Of a DNA stretch of 64,000 nucleotides, positions 48,201-60,039 are shown piece by piece. Under the pieces are notes generated by a model, which was not told the origin of the DNA, ran no database searches, and was given only the letters and a program-made list of their open reading frames with translations. The DNA is taken from assembly GCA_910591455.2 (NCBI GenBank), contig OU342814.1, positions 16,859,303 to 16,923,302 of the forward strand, written 5' to 3'. Position numbers and translations under genes: made by a program. Origin of the DNA: Pholis gunnellus (Eukaryota > Chordata > Actinopteri > Perciformes > Pholidae). The stretch's first letter is position 1. Every line of letters starts with the position of its first letter.

Positions 48201-51200
48201 GAACAGGACATGGGGAGGAGGGAGGACCTGAGGCTTCTGACGGTGTGCAGTGTGGATCCTCCTGGATGTACAGACATAGATGACGCCCTGCACTGTAGAG
48301 AGCTGGACAATGGAAACCTTGAGGTGCACGTACTGGACACATACATTACGAAGTAGGAAAAAAACATGTTTGTATTTCATATGGGCCTAAAGTATTTTAT
48401 TGGCTTGCTTTATAGGTGGGCGTCCACATCGCTGATGTGAGTCACTTCATCAGACCTGGCAACGCTATGGACAAAGAGGCTGCGAGCCGGGGCACCACTG
48501 TCTACTTGTGCGGCAAAGTAAGGAAACACACACACACACACACGCATCCGAGTGTTTTCACAATATCAGAATTTGAACGTCACTACCAGCATACGCCTTC
48601 TTGTTTGGGAGAAAGCGAACCTGTTAACAATGTAGCAGACTATTTGACACCGTTGCCATGTTTTCAGCCGTTTGATTTTTGTTCCGTGCTGTCACGATCC
48701 ACCATCGTGGGCCCGATTGCAGCTTAATCACACAAATGTCTCTTTTCACTATTCCATTCATCTTTCAATATATGCCCTGTGAAGATGCCAAACACACTTG
48801 GTAATAAAAGTTTATTAAATCTATTTATGTTTTCAGTCCAGGATTTCTTTGGGGGGTTGTATTGAAAATGTGGATATTTCATGCAAACCAATAAGCTTAC
48901 CGTGACCACGAAATGGTTGATTTTAGAATTTGATCGATTCATAAAAACATATTTTGAAAACTAAAACAATTTAAATTGTGTGTCCATCAGAGGATAGATA
49001 TGGTTCCTGAGCTGCTCAGCTCCAATCTTTGTTCTCTACGCTCCAATGTGGAAAGGTGAGGAGACACTAACGTACACTAACGCTCGCACCATAATAAATA
49101 TCATCAGCGCTCCTTCTTGTCACAAAATATTTCAGTGAATAAAGAGATGACTGTTTCGCTGTTAAAATGTTTGTCTCTGATTCAATTTTGTTTTTACCAG
49201 GCTGGCTTTCTCATGTATCTGGGAGATGAACCACAAGGCTGAGATTATCAAGTCCCGGTTCACAAAAAGTGTCATTAAATCCAAGGTAGAGTACCAACAC
49301 ACGATGTACGATGAAATACACTCAATGCTTTTGCAGTTGATGTGTGAATCAAATGCACTCTGATACTACCACCAAAGATGTTTTCAAGTGTGTTTTTTGT
49401 GAATGTCTGGTTCCTTGTCTTACAGGCGTCTTTGACCTATGCTGAGGCCCAGATGATGATTGATGACACCACCAAGAATGATGACATCACCAAGAGCCTG
49501 CGAGGTCTCAACAAACTAGCCAAAATCCTCAAGAGGAAGAGGATAGAGAAAGGGTAAGGACTGGAAGTTAGGAGTGATGGACGCTGAAGAATAGATTTAC
49601 AGAATGAAGGAGGATGCATTCTAATGCTTTGGCCAAGAAACGTTATTGACAACTTAAAATAGTATTCAACAGGAAGAGTGTTTTATGTTACATTTGATCT
49701 CTTTCAGGGCGCTGACACTGTCATCCTTAGAGGTCCGATTCCACATCGACAGTGAAACCCACGATCCCATTGACCTCCAGACCAAAGAACTCATGTAGGT
49801 GACTTCAAAAAGGAGCTTTCTGCAGAATCCTTTTTTATATATAACCCTTTTCTCCACAAAAACTTAATTTCAATGTTTGTCCGGCTGTGCGTTTTGGACA
49901 TATGCTTATAAACCCATCTTTTGTTTATTAGGGAGACGAACTCTATGGTCGAGGAGTTCATGTTGCTGGCCAATATTTCAGTTGCCCAGAAGATTTACGA
50001 TGAATTTCCAGACTGTGCTATGCTGAGGAAACATCCAGCACCGCCTCCATCCAACTACGACATCCTGCTCAAAGCTGCAAAGTCCAAGGTGAGTGGAGAT
50101 GGATGGCCATGCAGAAAATGTCTTCTTGTCGTTTTAAGCGTTATTGCTTGTCTGAGCTTGAGCTATTTTCATCAATTTGCCTTGTTGTGAATGGAGGATG
50201 CTGTCCATTAATTGGCAGTATTTTCAGATATCCCAAAACATGTATGTGAATATAACTTAAACCTGATTCCTGTCAACCCTGTGTGACCTTTTCTCTCCAG
50301 GATGTGGAGATCCACACAGATTCGGCGAAGGCTCTGGCTGACTCCCTTGACGGGGCCAGAGTGGACGGCTTCCCGTACTTTAACACGCTGCTGCGCATCT
50401 TGGCCACTCGCTGCATGATGCAGGCTGTCTATTTTTGTTCTGGCATGGACAGCGATTTCCACCACTATGGCCTTGCTTCAACCATTTATACACACTTCAC
50501 GTCCCCCATTAGGAGGTACGAAAACAGATATTCTTAACGACTAAATATGTTGTGTCAGGCCTTTTATAACTAAGACGTGCACAGCTGAGACACTACAATT
50601 CTTACTAACCTCCTTATGTCTTTCCCTTTTTCTCTCTATCTGAACCTCTACCCCCCTCTTCATCTGCTCCTTTGCACAGGTACGCCGATATTATAGTTCA
50701 CCGCCTGCTGGCAGTGGCCATAGCAGCAGACAGCACCTACCCAGACTTGATGGATAAACAAAAGCAGTCAGCGCTCTCCAACAACCTCAATTACAGACAC
50801 AAAATGTCTCAGTATGCACAGAGGGCATCTGTGGCCTTCCACACACAGGTAAACTAAATATCTTCTTCTTCAGCTCCAAACTCTCGTGTCACTTCTGGTG
50901 GCAAAAAAAAACAAGATGGTGACGGCCAAAGTGCCAAACTCGTGACTTCAAATCTGTAGTCCACAAACCAATGGGTGCGCCTCTTATTTATAGTCTATGC
51001 CGGAACCATCGTGGTAAAGAATTAGCTGTTTGTTTATAACCCCATGAGCCTTTGGAATCCAACTGACCTCTCACCATACTGCATCATTCACCATAAAGTC
51101 AGGCTTATAATGCAAATGATCTTTTTCCAGTTGTTCTTCAAGAGCCGAGGCATTCTGAACGAAGAGGGATTTGTTCTGTTCGTGAGGAAGAACGCAATCA

Positions 51201-51746
51201 TCGTACTCATCCCAAAGTTTGGCCTGGAAGGAACGGTCTTCTTTGATGCCAAAGACAAGGCGGGCCCAAACCTGCTTTTTGATGAAGAGGTATAAAGTTG
51301 TTGTTTTTTTATAGCTGGTTAGATCAACACTGTTAAACTAAAACTATTAGAGGATGCCGTGCTTTAAAGATCTCTTCTATAAATGTTTTTAGGGTCCCAC
51401 TCTGAAAGTAGAGCAGCACACCTTCCACATATTTGACATGGTGAAGGTCACCATCAGCCTGGACGCCTCCAACATTCAGCACCAGAAGATCCGCATGTCT
51501 CTGATTGAGCCTGTGGTAAGGACTGACTAACGACCAGTGGTACAGTTATGGCTACCTGTACGTCTTTCATTTTAGCCAAAGCGATTTGTCTCTTGAGGAA
51601 GGTCAACATGTTGTTTTCAGTTTGTTGAGAATTTACTCAAAACTAGCAGCCTTTTAAGTTAATTGTCTTTATTTCAGATCACCGGTGTGAGTGTTCCAGC
51701 CCCAGATGTTGAACCACTGGCCAAGAAACCAAAACTGGACCGCTGA
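45209..51746 (+). CDS. dis3: Exosome complex exonuclease RRP44 / DIS3 (3'-5' exoribonuclease and endonuclease)
   Basis: Twenty-one coding exons: 45209-45427, 45705-45862, 46071-46267, 46504-46577, 46695-46862, 47090-47260, 47380-47493, 47662-47799, 47982-48128, 48207-48323, 48416-48517, 48991-49055, 49201-49285, 49426-49553, 49708-49794, 49932-50088, 50301-50515, 50680-50848, 51131-51289, 51393-51515, 51678-51746. They total 2862 bp, 953 aa (human 958). A cysteine-bearing CGSEICAEC segment precedes the PIN endonuclease domain, whose acidic residues are visible (D66 in PDTNVVLHQ, E94, D143 in NDRNDRAIR, D175 in TND). Cold-shock/OB regions lead to the RNB domain, with its catalytic cluster DPPGCTDIDDALH (D479, D485, D487, D488) in exon 10, and a C-terminal S1 domain. 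Both active sites look intact. DIS3 is the processive nuclease of the nuclear RNA exosome. The tail after the S1 domain is shorter than in human but keeps a basic KKPK motif. Confidence 0.97.
50878..51000 (+). repeat. Dispersed fish repeat fragment in dis3 intron 18
   Basis: ACTTCTGGTGGCAAAAAAAA, ACAAGATGGTGACGGCCAAA and AGTCCACAAACCAATGGGTG, followed by TATAGTCTATG, is a very common percomorph repeat. Confidence 0.7.
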
Positions 51747-51865
51747 CGCAGAAAGCAGAGCAGCAAGTCACCCGAACCACCAGCTGGTCTTCCAGATCAA
51801 GAAGTTGCAAAAGTCTATGAGTTGACACTGTAAACTGTTATATTTTGAGCAACGGTGCCCATTTT

Positions 51866-51871
51866 AATAAA
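51866..51871 (+). terminator. dis3: dis3 proximal poly(A) signal
   Basis: AATAAA 120 bp after the stop codon. Confidence 0.6.
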
Positions 51872-51971
51872 TCAACCCGTGTGAAGTGGCACCACGCTGC
51901 TCTTTTTATATGATATGAGACACCTGTTGGTACATAGCGCAGTGGAACTTGTCAACAATGTAGTTACAATC

Positions 51972-51977
51972 AATAAA
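51972..51977 (+). terminator. dis3: dis3 distal poly(A) signal
   Basis: AATAAA followed by a GU-rich tract (TTGTGTGTGTGTGTTGCG) at a suitable distance. This is the better supported of the two. Confidence 0.65.
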
Positions 51978-53133
51978 GTGTTTTTACCTAATTGTGTGTG
52001 TGTGTTGCGTACGCCCAGTGTGATTCCATTGAATCTGTAAAAGTACTTGGACTGAAAGTGGTTCATAATAGAGACACGTCGTTATTGTCCACAATTTACC
52101 GCATGTGATAGGGTGCCAGGTGATCCTCTAATTCAACGTGTAAATAAATGGATTTCATTCTGTAATGTATATCAGTTGCCAGAGTCCATAAAAAAAAAAA
52201 AGCATCAAAATAGACTAATTAAAAAAAAGAGCCAGGGATGGATTTGTAATGTTTATTCATTTTATCTGCTAAACAAAGTTGTAAGAGTATCTGTGGTCCA
52301 CAGTCTTGTTTGCGTACCACAGTGATGTAACCATTAGGTCAAGATACACAGAATACGATAATACTTGTAGAAACTACCAACTCAAAAACAATGTCTTCTT
52401 GAGCCAGACAAAGAATTCAAGTTTATTTAATGCAATAACGATCCACTCAATGCTTATATGTATATATATACTTTTTTAAAAGACAAATGGCTCAATCAGC
52501 TTTTCATTGGCTAGTGGCATTATTCATTGTGTCTTATTCAGGAATAAATATAACAATCCAAATAAGATCCACAAGCAATCTGTATTAACAATAAAATCAA
52601 AAAAACCATCATGATAAACTGTTTTATAAAAAGATAAATACAGTACAAATATGATGTCGTCTGAAAGTCAGGATCTATCAGGTTGATCGTGTCAGCGACG
52701 AATAAAAATGAAATGACTTCAGCGTCAATACAGCATTCAAGGAGGTTACTGTTGTGCAAATTTAATACAGAAATTACTTTTTTTCTTCCCCTTTATCATA
52801 CCAGTAATCAGTACTCGGTCCATAAGAACTGTTGACTTATAATAATTGCTTATCAGTGTCTCACACTGGGACTAAGATGTGCTATGAGTTAGTCTTCTCC
52901 CTTCCAACCTGTGATGAAACACACTATGGTATGACAACATGAACTTTAAACCTTAAAAATATTAATAACCAATTGTGAAACCCTTCAGTTCAAACTGACA
53001 CCAATCCCCCTAACCGAATCAATGCGACATAAACACTTCAAAACACAGTGTAAACTTTGTTGTATTTGGTTACAAATGAATCATCTTAAGCTTCCAGTGG
53101 AAGCGTCCCTTTAAAATGCATCGATCAGATGGC
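51978..53133. other. dis3/bora convergent 3' region and bora 3' UTR
   Basis: No coding exon is seen. On the - strand AATAAA hexamers (TTTATT at 52422-52427 and 52252-52257) are candidate bora poly(A) signals. This leaves only a few hundred bases between the 3' ends of dis3 and bora. Confidence 0.55.
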
Positions 53134-56077
53134 TCAGTGGTGAGTATAAAATACCTGGAAAATTAGAAACTTATTGTTAGTGACATGAAAAGTAAAAAGG
53201 AATTTAAAAAATGTTTGTGAAGTCTGCACGTGTGTTAAATAAGTGCTGACACTGCAATAGATCTAAAGACACAAACTTACGTATCCATCAGTCTGTGTGT
53301 AAAGGGTTAACTTACCTTTACTTTAGTGTGTCGAGTGAGTTGCAAGGCTTCTTCTGACAGGTTTGAACTGAAGGACTCTTTGCCGTGACAGTCAGAGCCG
53401 AGGCCGAGGCCGTCTATAAGGCTGGCAGTGCCTGCTGAGGTAGTGTAGTAACCGCTGTCCACCTGAATGCACCCGAGAAGCAGACAAACATCTCAACATG
53501 AAAAGACAAACGAGAACTTAAATATAATCGCAAATCAAAGAAAAGAACAAAGCAACTCTGAGTTCTGCTCACACCAACCTGCATGCTAGAATCGTAGCGT
53601 ATGCTGCTTCCCTCTGCCAGAAGAGACACAAACATATGAGAGCTTTCTGTTGCCGACACATTGCCCATACGAGAGCTGGTCAGGTGTCCCGAAAGCCCCG
53701 CAACTTCCTCCTCTTCATCCTCCAACCTCCCTTCCGTCTCTGCCTCCCTGCCCTCCTCCATTTTCACGGGTTCCATAGGATCCAGGATGACTCTCTCAGC
53801 GTCAGCGAGGTGTGCGTCGCGGGCCAGCGGCGAAATTGGATCTAGGTCCATAAGGGGGAGAGAAGAGGAGGAGCAGGAAGAGGAGGAGGAAGATGGAGAG
53901 AAGAAGGGGAGTTGATGCTCAGCCTCCTGATTGTCTTGAAGCTTCGGGTTGAGGATCGGGGAGATGAGGGGAGGGGAGGCCCAGCAGCGGACTCTGGGCC
54001 GGGGCTTCGGTCTGGCGTTGTGCTGGGACTCGTTGTGGCAATGGAGCTGGTGCGGGGAGCAGCTGCGGATGGGTGAGCAACCCTCGACAAATGGACTCTC
54101 GTTGCAAGTAGTGACATTTTTGTCCAGGGGAACGCCCAGTGGAGTCAAATTGCTCGGCTGCTTCCTCTCAGCTAAAGAAAGAGCAGAGAGTCAGATTCAG
54201 TTTGAAGAGAAACAATAAACTTCAAACAATTCTGCCTTACTCCGTATGCGTGACAAAACAAATACCCGAGCATGTGGGTGTGCGTGCTGCATGTGCAACA
54301 ATAGGCGAAACTGTGGGCGAGACGAGGCCTGAGTGAGACGACTTATTAGGGAACAGAGGACTGGGGATGCTGCCCAGGCTGCAGTCCCGGATGCAGCCGT
54401 GCTGGATGGGACTGGACGAGAACTGACCCTATAGTAAAGACAATGCAAAGTGTTAATTTACTAAACAATTTCAACCAAATATAAGGAAAAAAAGGACATT
54501 AACTCCTTGCTAAAAGGCACTTTTAGCTAAAAGGTGAGTTCCTCAAGTGCTGAATAGATTAGGCAATAAACAGAACGTGGATTCTGGGAATAATCATCAT
54601 TTGCATCCCTCCACATCTCCACTCACCGTAGAGGGAGTCAGAGCCGACATGCCACAGGACAAAGGGGAGCAAAAGACAGCGTCTCCCTCAGACCCTGCGA
54701 CCCGTCCTACAGATCCCTCTCCTCGGTTTAGAGAAAGCCTCTCCTCCGTGATGTGGCTTCTCTCTGGGCTTGGTGGGCTGGAGCTGTCAGAGCCGCTGTA
54801 AGTGCCCCGGCCATCGAGGAAGAGTTTCCGTCTCAAGGAGGAGGAACTGAGACTCTCCTGCACAGCATCGCAGGCTTCATCGCAGCGGTAATAATCCCCT
54901 GAGGAGATGGTAGAAAAAGATGGTGACTTGATAGTAAAATACTCTCTGAATTTATTGTACTGAGGATTATTGGAGGCTTACCCAGTACTTTCTCCAAATC
55001 GAAAGCCAAGGGTAATGAAAGAGTTGTCTGACAAGCAACTGTAAAAGAAACATTATAGAAATAAATCAAAATCAAGTAAGAAGACGGTGCAGAAGATTGA
55101 ACACTATTTGTAGAAAGTGATGTCAAAACCCTCTCAAAGAAAACACCAACCTGAGATTCGTTCTGGCTCCTCTGCAATCATTGCAGACTTAGAACCTACA
55201 AGTGCAAAGACACAATACAGACACATGAAGTAGAAATGCTTAAATAATGTACAAAATAAAGGCAAACACAGTGATGACAATGGGACTAGAAAATACTTAG
55301 TAAAACAACAATAGGATGAACTTACTTTTCAAGTACATCTGAGGGCCTTTACGGGCGTCTGGTGCTGCCCAGGGCGAGGGCACAATGGCTCCTTTGGTGA
55401 AAAACTTTATTGGGAGACAGACAATTTACATAATTTACAAAATGAATCAATAATTGGTGACTATATCAACTCATCTATCCAATGTGATTCGCTTTGATAA
55501 GAATCTCATACCTGCTCAATAGCATTCTGTCGCTTTTCCTCAATATCAGAATCCATCCTAGATGGGTAGAGAACACATTCAAAACAATTTGCATTTAACA
55601 CACCAGGATTATGACTTGTACTCACAATGGCGTCCTTGATACCTACATGCCTACTGTGACCACGGTGTTTCACAACATACCTCGTCTGGCTGAGGTAAAA
55701 AGACTGCCGCTGGATGTCCTCTGGGTCTATGTGCACTGGGATAAGACTGGACATCTCATCAATAGACCAGTTAAACTTCGGTGGAGTCTGAGGGAGAAAC
55801 AGAGGAGGAAGTGAGTAGAGAAAAACATTATGTGGACATATGACCGTAGTTAGATATTTGCAGTAAGGCCACATAGTAGTAGGTCTAAGGGGGGGGATGG
55901 GTGTGAGGTGTTCAAACTGACCGCTTTACAAGGCTTGGACTTGAAGACAGAGGGGCTTGGCATCAGGGGTTCACGGAGGTGGTGGTAGTCATTTGGACTT
56001 TCAAACGGGTTTCTTATTGAAGGCCTGCCTGGAGTCTCCGGAGTGATCTGTAACGTTGGCTCAATACGGTCCCCCAT
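53134..56077 (-). CDS. bora: Protein aurora borealis (Bora), Aurora-A and Plk1 activator
   Basis: Ten coding exons on the - strand: 55922-56077, 55681-55787, 55512-55557, 55326-55404, 55151-55195, 54982-55038, 54627-54898, 54266-54428, 53579-54171, 53316-53462. A short last exon, 53134-53154, follows. The total is 1686 bp, 561 aa (human 559). The N-terminus MGDRIEPTLQITPETPGR, NPFESPNDYHHLREPLMPSP, FNWSIDEMS and FFTKGAIVPSPW match human. Ser113 in the PSPW motif corresponds to human Ser112, the cyclin-Cdk site needed for Aurora-A activation of Plk1. Later come SLSSSSLRRKLFLDG, GQFSSSPIQ, ESPFVEGCSPIRSCSP and the DSGYYT phosphodegron (508-513; DSGYNT in human, recognised by beta-TrCP after Plk1 phosphorylation). 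The middle is disordered and proline/serine-rich. A non-coding first exon is likely, ending before a GTAAGT at 56347-56342. If the last intron is retained the protein ends KVKVS with TAA at 53307-53309. Confidence 0.94.
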
Positions 56078-56429
56078 CTTAGGTGAAATATTCCCGGTCT
56101 GCATGAAGGAAAAGGACATTTCAGACAAACAATTGACAAAGACATAAACCACTCAAACGACAGCTTTTGGTAAGTCAACGTTCTTTAAGTTACATTACTT
56201 CCCCTGTTGCTATAGCGGTAGCCTTCAGAGGAAGCAATTAGCTAGCTTTAACTCTGTCCTCTTTCGTAACACACCACTTTACTGAAACGTGAAAGGTACA
56301 TATTAATATTGGCTAACGATAAATAAATATACACCGTTGATACTTACAACTAACTGTTAAATTAGTTTAGGACTTTGAACACCCAGCTAAATGCATTGAG
56401 TAGTCGGCAAACAATCGTCAGGGAGAGAG

Positions 56430-56435
56430 TTCAAA
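56430..56435 (-). promoter_or_regulatory. bora: CHR-like element TTTGAA
   Basis: TTTGAA on the bora strand, close to where bora transcription should start and 38 bp downstream of the nearer CCAAT box. CHR elements recruit MuvB-containing DREAM and B-MYB/FOXM1 complexes at G2/M genes. Confidence 0.45.
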
Positions 56436-56473
56436 CCAACGATTATTTCAATTTCGCCCTTAAGGCCCGCTAG

Positions 56474-56478
56474 CCAAT
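56474..56478 (+). promoter_or_regulatory. CCAAT box 1 (NF-Y site)
   Basis: AGCCAATAG context, a good NF-Y match. It is 32 bp from the second box, about three helical turns. Confidence 0.6.
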
Positions 56479-56505
56479 AGAAACATTGCAGGAAGTTCTT
56501 GGCAA

Positions 56506-56510
56506 CCAAT
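56506..56510 (+). promoter_or_regulatory. CCAAT box 2 (NF-Y site)
   Basis: AACCAATCA context, a near-consensus NF-Y site. Confidence 0.65.
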
Positions 56511-56527
56511 CAACGAAGACATGTCGG

Positions 56528-56540
56528 GACGTCACTTCCG
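56528..56540 (+). promoter_or_regulatory. mzt1: CRE-like / ETS composite (GACGTCACTTCCG)
   Basis: A CRE-like GACGTCA overlaps an ETS core read on the - strand (CGGAAGT). Such pairs are frequent in TATA-less housekeeping promoters. It lies about 260 bp before the mzt1 start codon. Confidence 0.5.
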
Positions 56541-56796
56541 CCGACAGTTTCGTGAGTTAGCTTAGCAGGCGAGGTAGCTATCTAGCTGCCAATGCAGTCC
56601 CTTAATGACAGTGCTTTTCAATTATTTGGGAGCTCGTATCTAAAATGAATGCGACACGTTTAACGTCTGGTTTAGCTATTTAAAAAAACATTATATTGTA
56701 TCGCGTAAGATACTTCAAGTTGTATTAGTTAGCCACCTGCTAGCAAGCGTTTGCTAACGTAATTTAGACTAACGTTGTTTAGACTAACGGTACACT

Positions 56797-57435
56797 ATGG
56801 CAAGTGCAGCAAGCGCAAACCTAAACGCAGTCCGGGAGACCATGGACGGTATTGTTACATATATATTTTATATTAATAAGCATGCAGTGGTTTGTGTATT
56901 CGTAAAATACTCTGTTTTTGCTAACCCCTAGCTTGCTTGCAATCGTATTGCTAACAAATTGCGTAGGACGTGAAGCTGTCCAATGCTGTATTGAGACTGG
57001 AAAAGGAAGCTCAACAGTGTTTTGGTAACTCAACGTGTCGCCTTCTTCCTCCAACAGTGCTCCTTGAGATCTCCAGGTTGCTGAACACAGGCTTGGACAT
57101 GGAGTCACTGTCGATATGTGTGAGGCTGTGTGAGCAAGGCATCAACCCAGAAGCTTTGTCTGCAGTCATCAAAGAGCTGCGTAAAGCTTCTGAAACCCTC
57201 AAGGTACAGAAAGAGGCTCCCAAAGAGCTCACTTTAGTTTACTAACAATAACATTAACTAACTAACACTGTGGAAGAGAAAGTGTTGTGGACTGTAAAGG
57301 AGGGTTAAGTCCCAGTCCTGTTTACTAACCTCAGTAACATGCTTCGCAGTGATCTCATAATGAATCATGGTGATGCATCACTGCCACTTTTGTATTTGTT
57401 TTCTATTTCAGGCTCCTGAAAACTGCACTAACTGA
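56797..57435 (+). CDS. mzt1: Mitotic-spindle organizing protein 1 (MOZART1)
   Basis: Three exons: 56797-56848, 57058-57203 and 57412-57435; 222 bp, 73 aa. The start is MASAASANLNAVRETMD. Exon 2 carries the core LLEISRLLNTGLDMESLSI and CVRLCEQGINPEALSAVIKE, nearly identical to human MZT1. The last exon gives APENCTN and TGA. The protein is shorter than human (82 aa) mainly because the N-terminal alanine-rich run is shorter. MZT1 is a small helical protein that binds GCP N-terminal regions and is needed to assemble and recruit the gamma-tubulin ring complex to spindle poles. The core lies at about residues 9-66. It is head-to-head with bora. Confidence 0.96.
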
Positions 57436-57960
57436 AGATACAGCCTGATCGTCTCAGTTTGAACTCTAATGGGATCAAGCCCCATTCCTGGATCTGTACC
57501 TACGACGGGCTCTCCAGCCAATCAGATTTGCCTGTGTGTCGGCACTGTGTCCTCTGTGCTTTGACTTGTGTCTTGAGTTGTTGTGTGGTGGTATCAACCT
57601 CGGTCCTCTTCCTAAACACAAATCTTCTCCCGACATGAGCGCATTTTCAGCCATTCTGCCTCATATTTACTTGCAAGTTTCTCCTCCGGCCATTTATAAA
57701 GTGGAAGATCAGAGTGGTTTTAGCATTGACATCCTGCCTCAATTTAAGAGCATACGTACAATTTCTGATAGTCAACTTGTGTTGCACTTTTCATGAGATT
57801 TTTTTTTTTTTAATGATGTTGTAAAATATCATTTGCTATGAATTGTATTTTAATTTTGTGTATGCATAATGCATTTTTCGACTTAAACCTTTTGATATTT
57901 CTATTGTCTGCTTAAGCATTAATGATGGCTCAAAGTCTAAATTAAAATGTTGCCGTCAGT
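57436..57960 (+). other. mzt1: mzt1 3' UTR (inferred)
   Basis: No competing gene is seen. ATTAAA at 57941-57946 is a plausible poly(A) signal, giving a 3' UTR of about 0.5 kb. Confidence 0.5.
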
Positions 57961-60039
57961 GACCACAAGGTGGTGTTGTGTCATTTTTATCCTTATCTGA
58001 GACATAGGTGTTTATTAGGCGTTAGGTTTTAACTCTGCGTTTCCACTCTCACAGTTTCCCTGATGTCTGAGAGCAGTGAAATACTGAGACTTCGTGTGCT
58101 TTTTAAATCATATTTTCCCTATTTAAAGTGATGTCTTTTTTTCCTATGCGGCCTTGATCCCATTGTAGAACATAACAAAGCATTTTTCCCCAGTGATGTA
58201 ATTCTTAATGGCTTTCAAATGGGACTTGAAATTTTCTGGAGGATTGTGCAAAGGAAATGATCTTTCCTGTCACACTAGGTGAAAGGGAACAAGATACAAA
58301 CACGGCGCATGCAGGGGTGATCACATCAACATCTACAAAAGACGTGAACAAGGGTCATTCTTTACAGCAGGATGTCCTGTTGAACTTAAATCTTACCCCC
58401 TTAATGTCTTATCAACACACACACACACACACACAAAAATCATTTGAGATTTATTGCAAACTTTACAAAAAAAACTTGTCTTTGATCAAGCAGAAATGAA
58501 GCCCCTACATCATGTGTCTCACCACACAGAGCATTGTTTTGTTTCTCCACCGTCTGTGAAATAGCTCTATTCATCTTCGAGACGAGGGAAAATGCTGAGA
58601 GCACAAAACATTCCTCCACAGGCCAATATACAGGCTAGAAGCGACCTCTCATCCGAAAGGGCTCGAATCAGTAGCTTTTGAATGTGAGTGTGTGCGTGTG
58701 TGTGTGTGTGTGTCCCTCCTGTGTGTGTGAGAGAGTTTAGGTGTTCATGCAGCGCTGTAGATGTCTACAAATGAGTAGCCCCCAAGCCATCTGACAGTCA
58801 CGCCTCACCCCTCATAGGCACACCACAGAGAAAGCCAGCGAGCGAGCAGGAGAGTGCGCGAGTGTGTGTAAGCAGTTCTGTCTTCCTCCGCTTTGTCTCG
58901 CCATCTTGACTGACAGGCCGCGAGTCTAAATCTCTGTACCGCTGCTTTGATCTCTTAACACAGTATCTCTGTGTTCCTCAATACCAGCATCGTGTTAGCC
59001 AAGTATGAGAGGCATACAGATACGGCGCAGTGGCTCTCCTTGATCGCTCGTTGAGCCTAAACAACCTCTGGCCTCCATGGGGGGGCGAGCTGCAGGAGAT
59101 GTTGACGGAGGGAGACCCACATCGAGAATCCTTTTCTTTTACAAAGAGTTATGCATGGCTTGATTGGCTACTGTGGGCGTGGGATTCAGGATTCATTGCT
59201 TTCTGTTTGATGTGTTTGAAGGGTTCCTCCTGATCCCAGCCAGCTACTTTGATCTCTATAAAACAAAATATTCTCAAATCCCATAGTCCTGCCTGAGAGA
59301 TTAGCGTCCATATATGCATAAACATCTAAGAGGTGTTCAACTAGGCCACTGGTCAGGTCACATGACTGTATCAACGAAAGCAGGTCCTCACATCTGAACT
59401 TCTAAAGGTGTTTATGTTTGTATGTCTGATAATTATCCAGGCAGAGGATTATTTTTCTGATAAATGAGGGCAGTCTCATTTAAAAGTGAAAGATTACGGT
59501 TAAGGTGTGCGCAATGGATATTACAAAAAATAATTAGACTGGACTGATTAGAAGTTTCTTATGCATAAGGAAAGATGGTCTGTTGATGTTTGTACAAAAC
59601 TAAATTACAAACACAGTGTCTCATGAAAACAACTACAGTGTAGAGTAGAAGGTGAGTTTAACCAAAAGTCAAAGATCTCTATGTGCACAGTTATATTTAG
59701 GTTACTAATTACCTTCAGCAATAAACAGGTAGGTCTAATGGTCTCCCTGCAGGGACAAGGCTTTGTTTGTTATGTCCATTTCATTGAAAATTATATGATA
59801 ATTTCATGGCTAGAATATTAAGTTTTAAGACTTTATTACTGATGAGTTCTTCTGGTTGGGTGTACAAAGAAATAACTTGAGTGGTGTTTTAAGACGGGAA
59901 CTTTTTCAATTGTTGAGACAAAATATCTAAGAAGTAATAATCTTGGACGTTACATACAAGGTAAATACAAGGTATTTTTGGTGTATAATAAATCCATGTG
60001 TGCTGGGAACTTGCATATGCGTGACACACAAAGAATATT

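Larger units (their letters stand above)
56078..56796. promoter_or_regulatory. Shared head-to-head promoter of bora and mzt1
   Basis: There are 719 bp between divergent start codons, with no TATA box. It holds two CCAAT boxes, a CHR-like hexamer on the bora side and a CRE-like/ETS composite on the mzt1 side, each listed separately. The bora non-coding exon 1 probably spans about 56348-56430. Confidence 0.75.

Noticed and set aside
53842..54218. Proline/serine-rich alternative frames over the large bora exon
   Set aside because: They are shadows. The frame chosen joins in phase with both neighbouring exons and ends in the DSGYYT degron.
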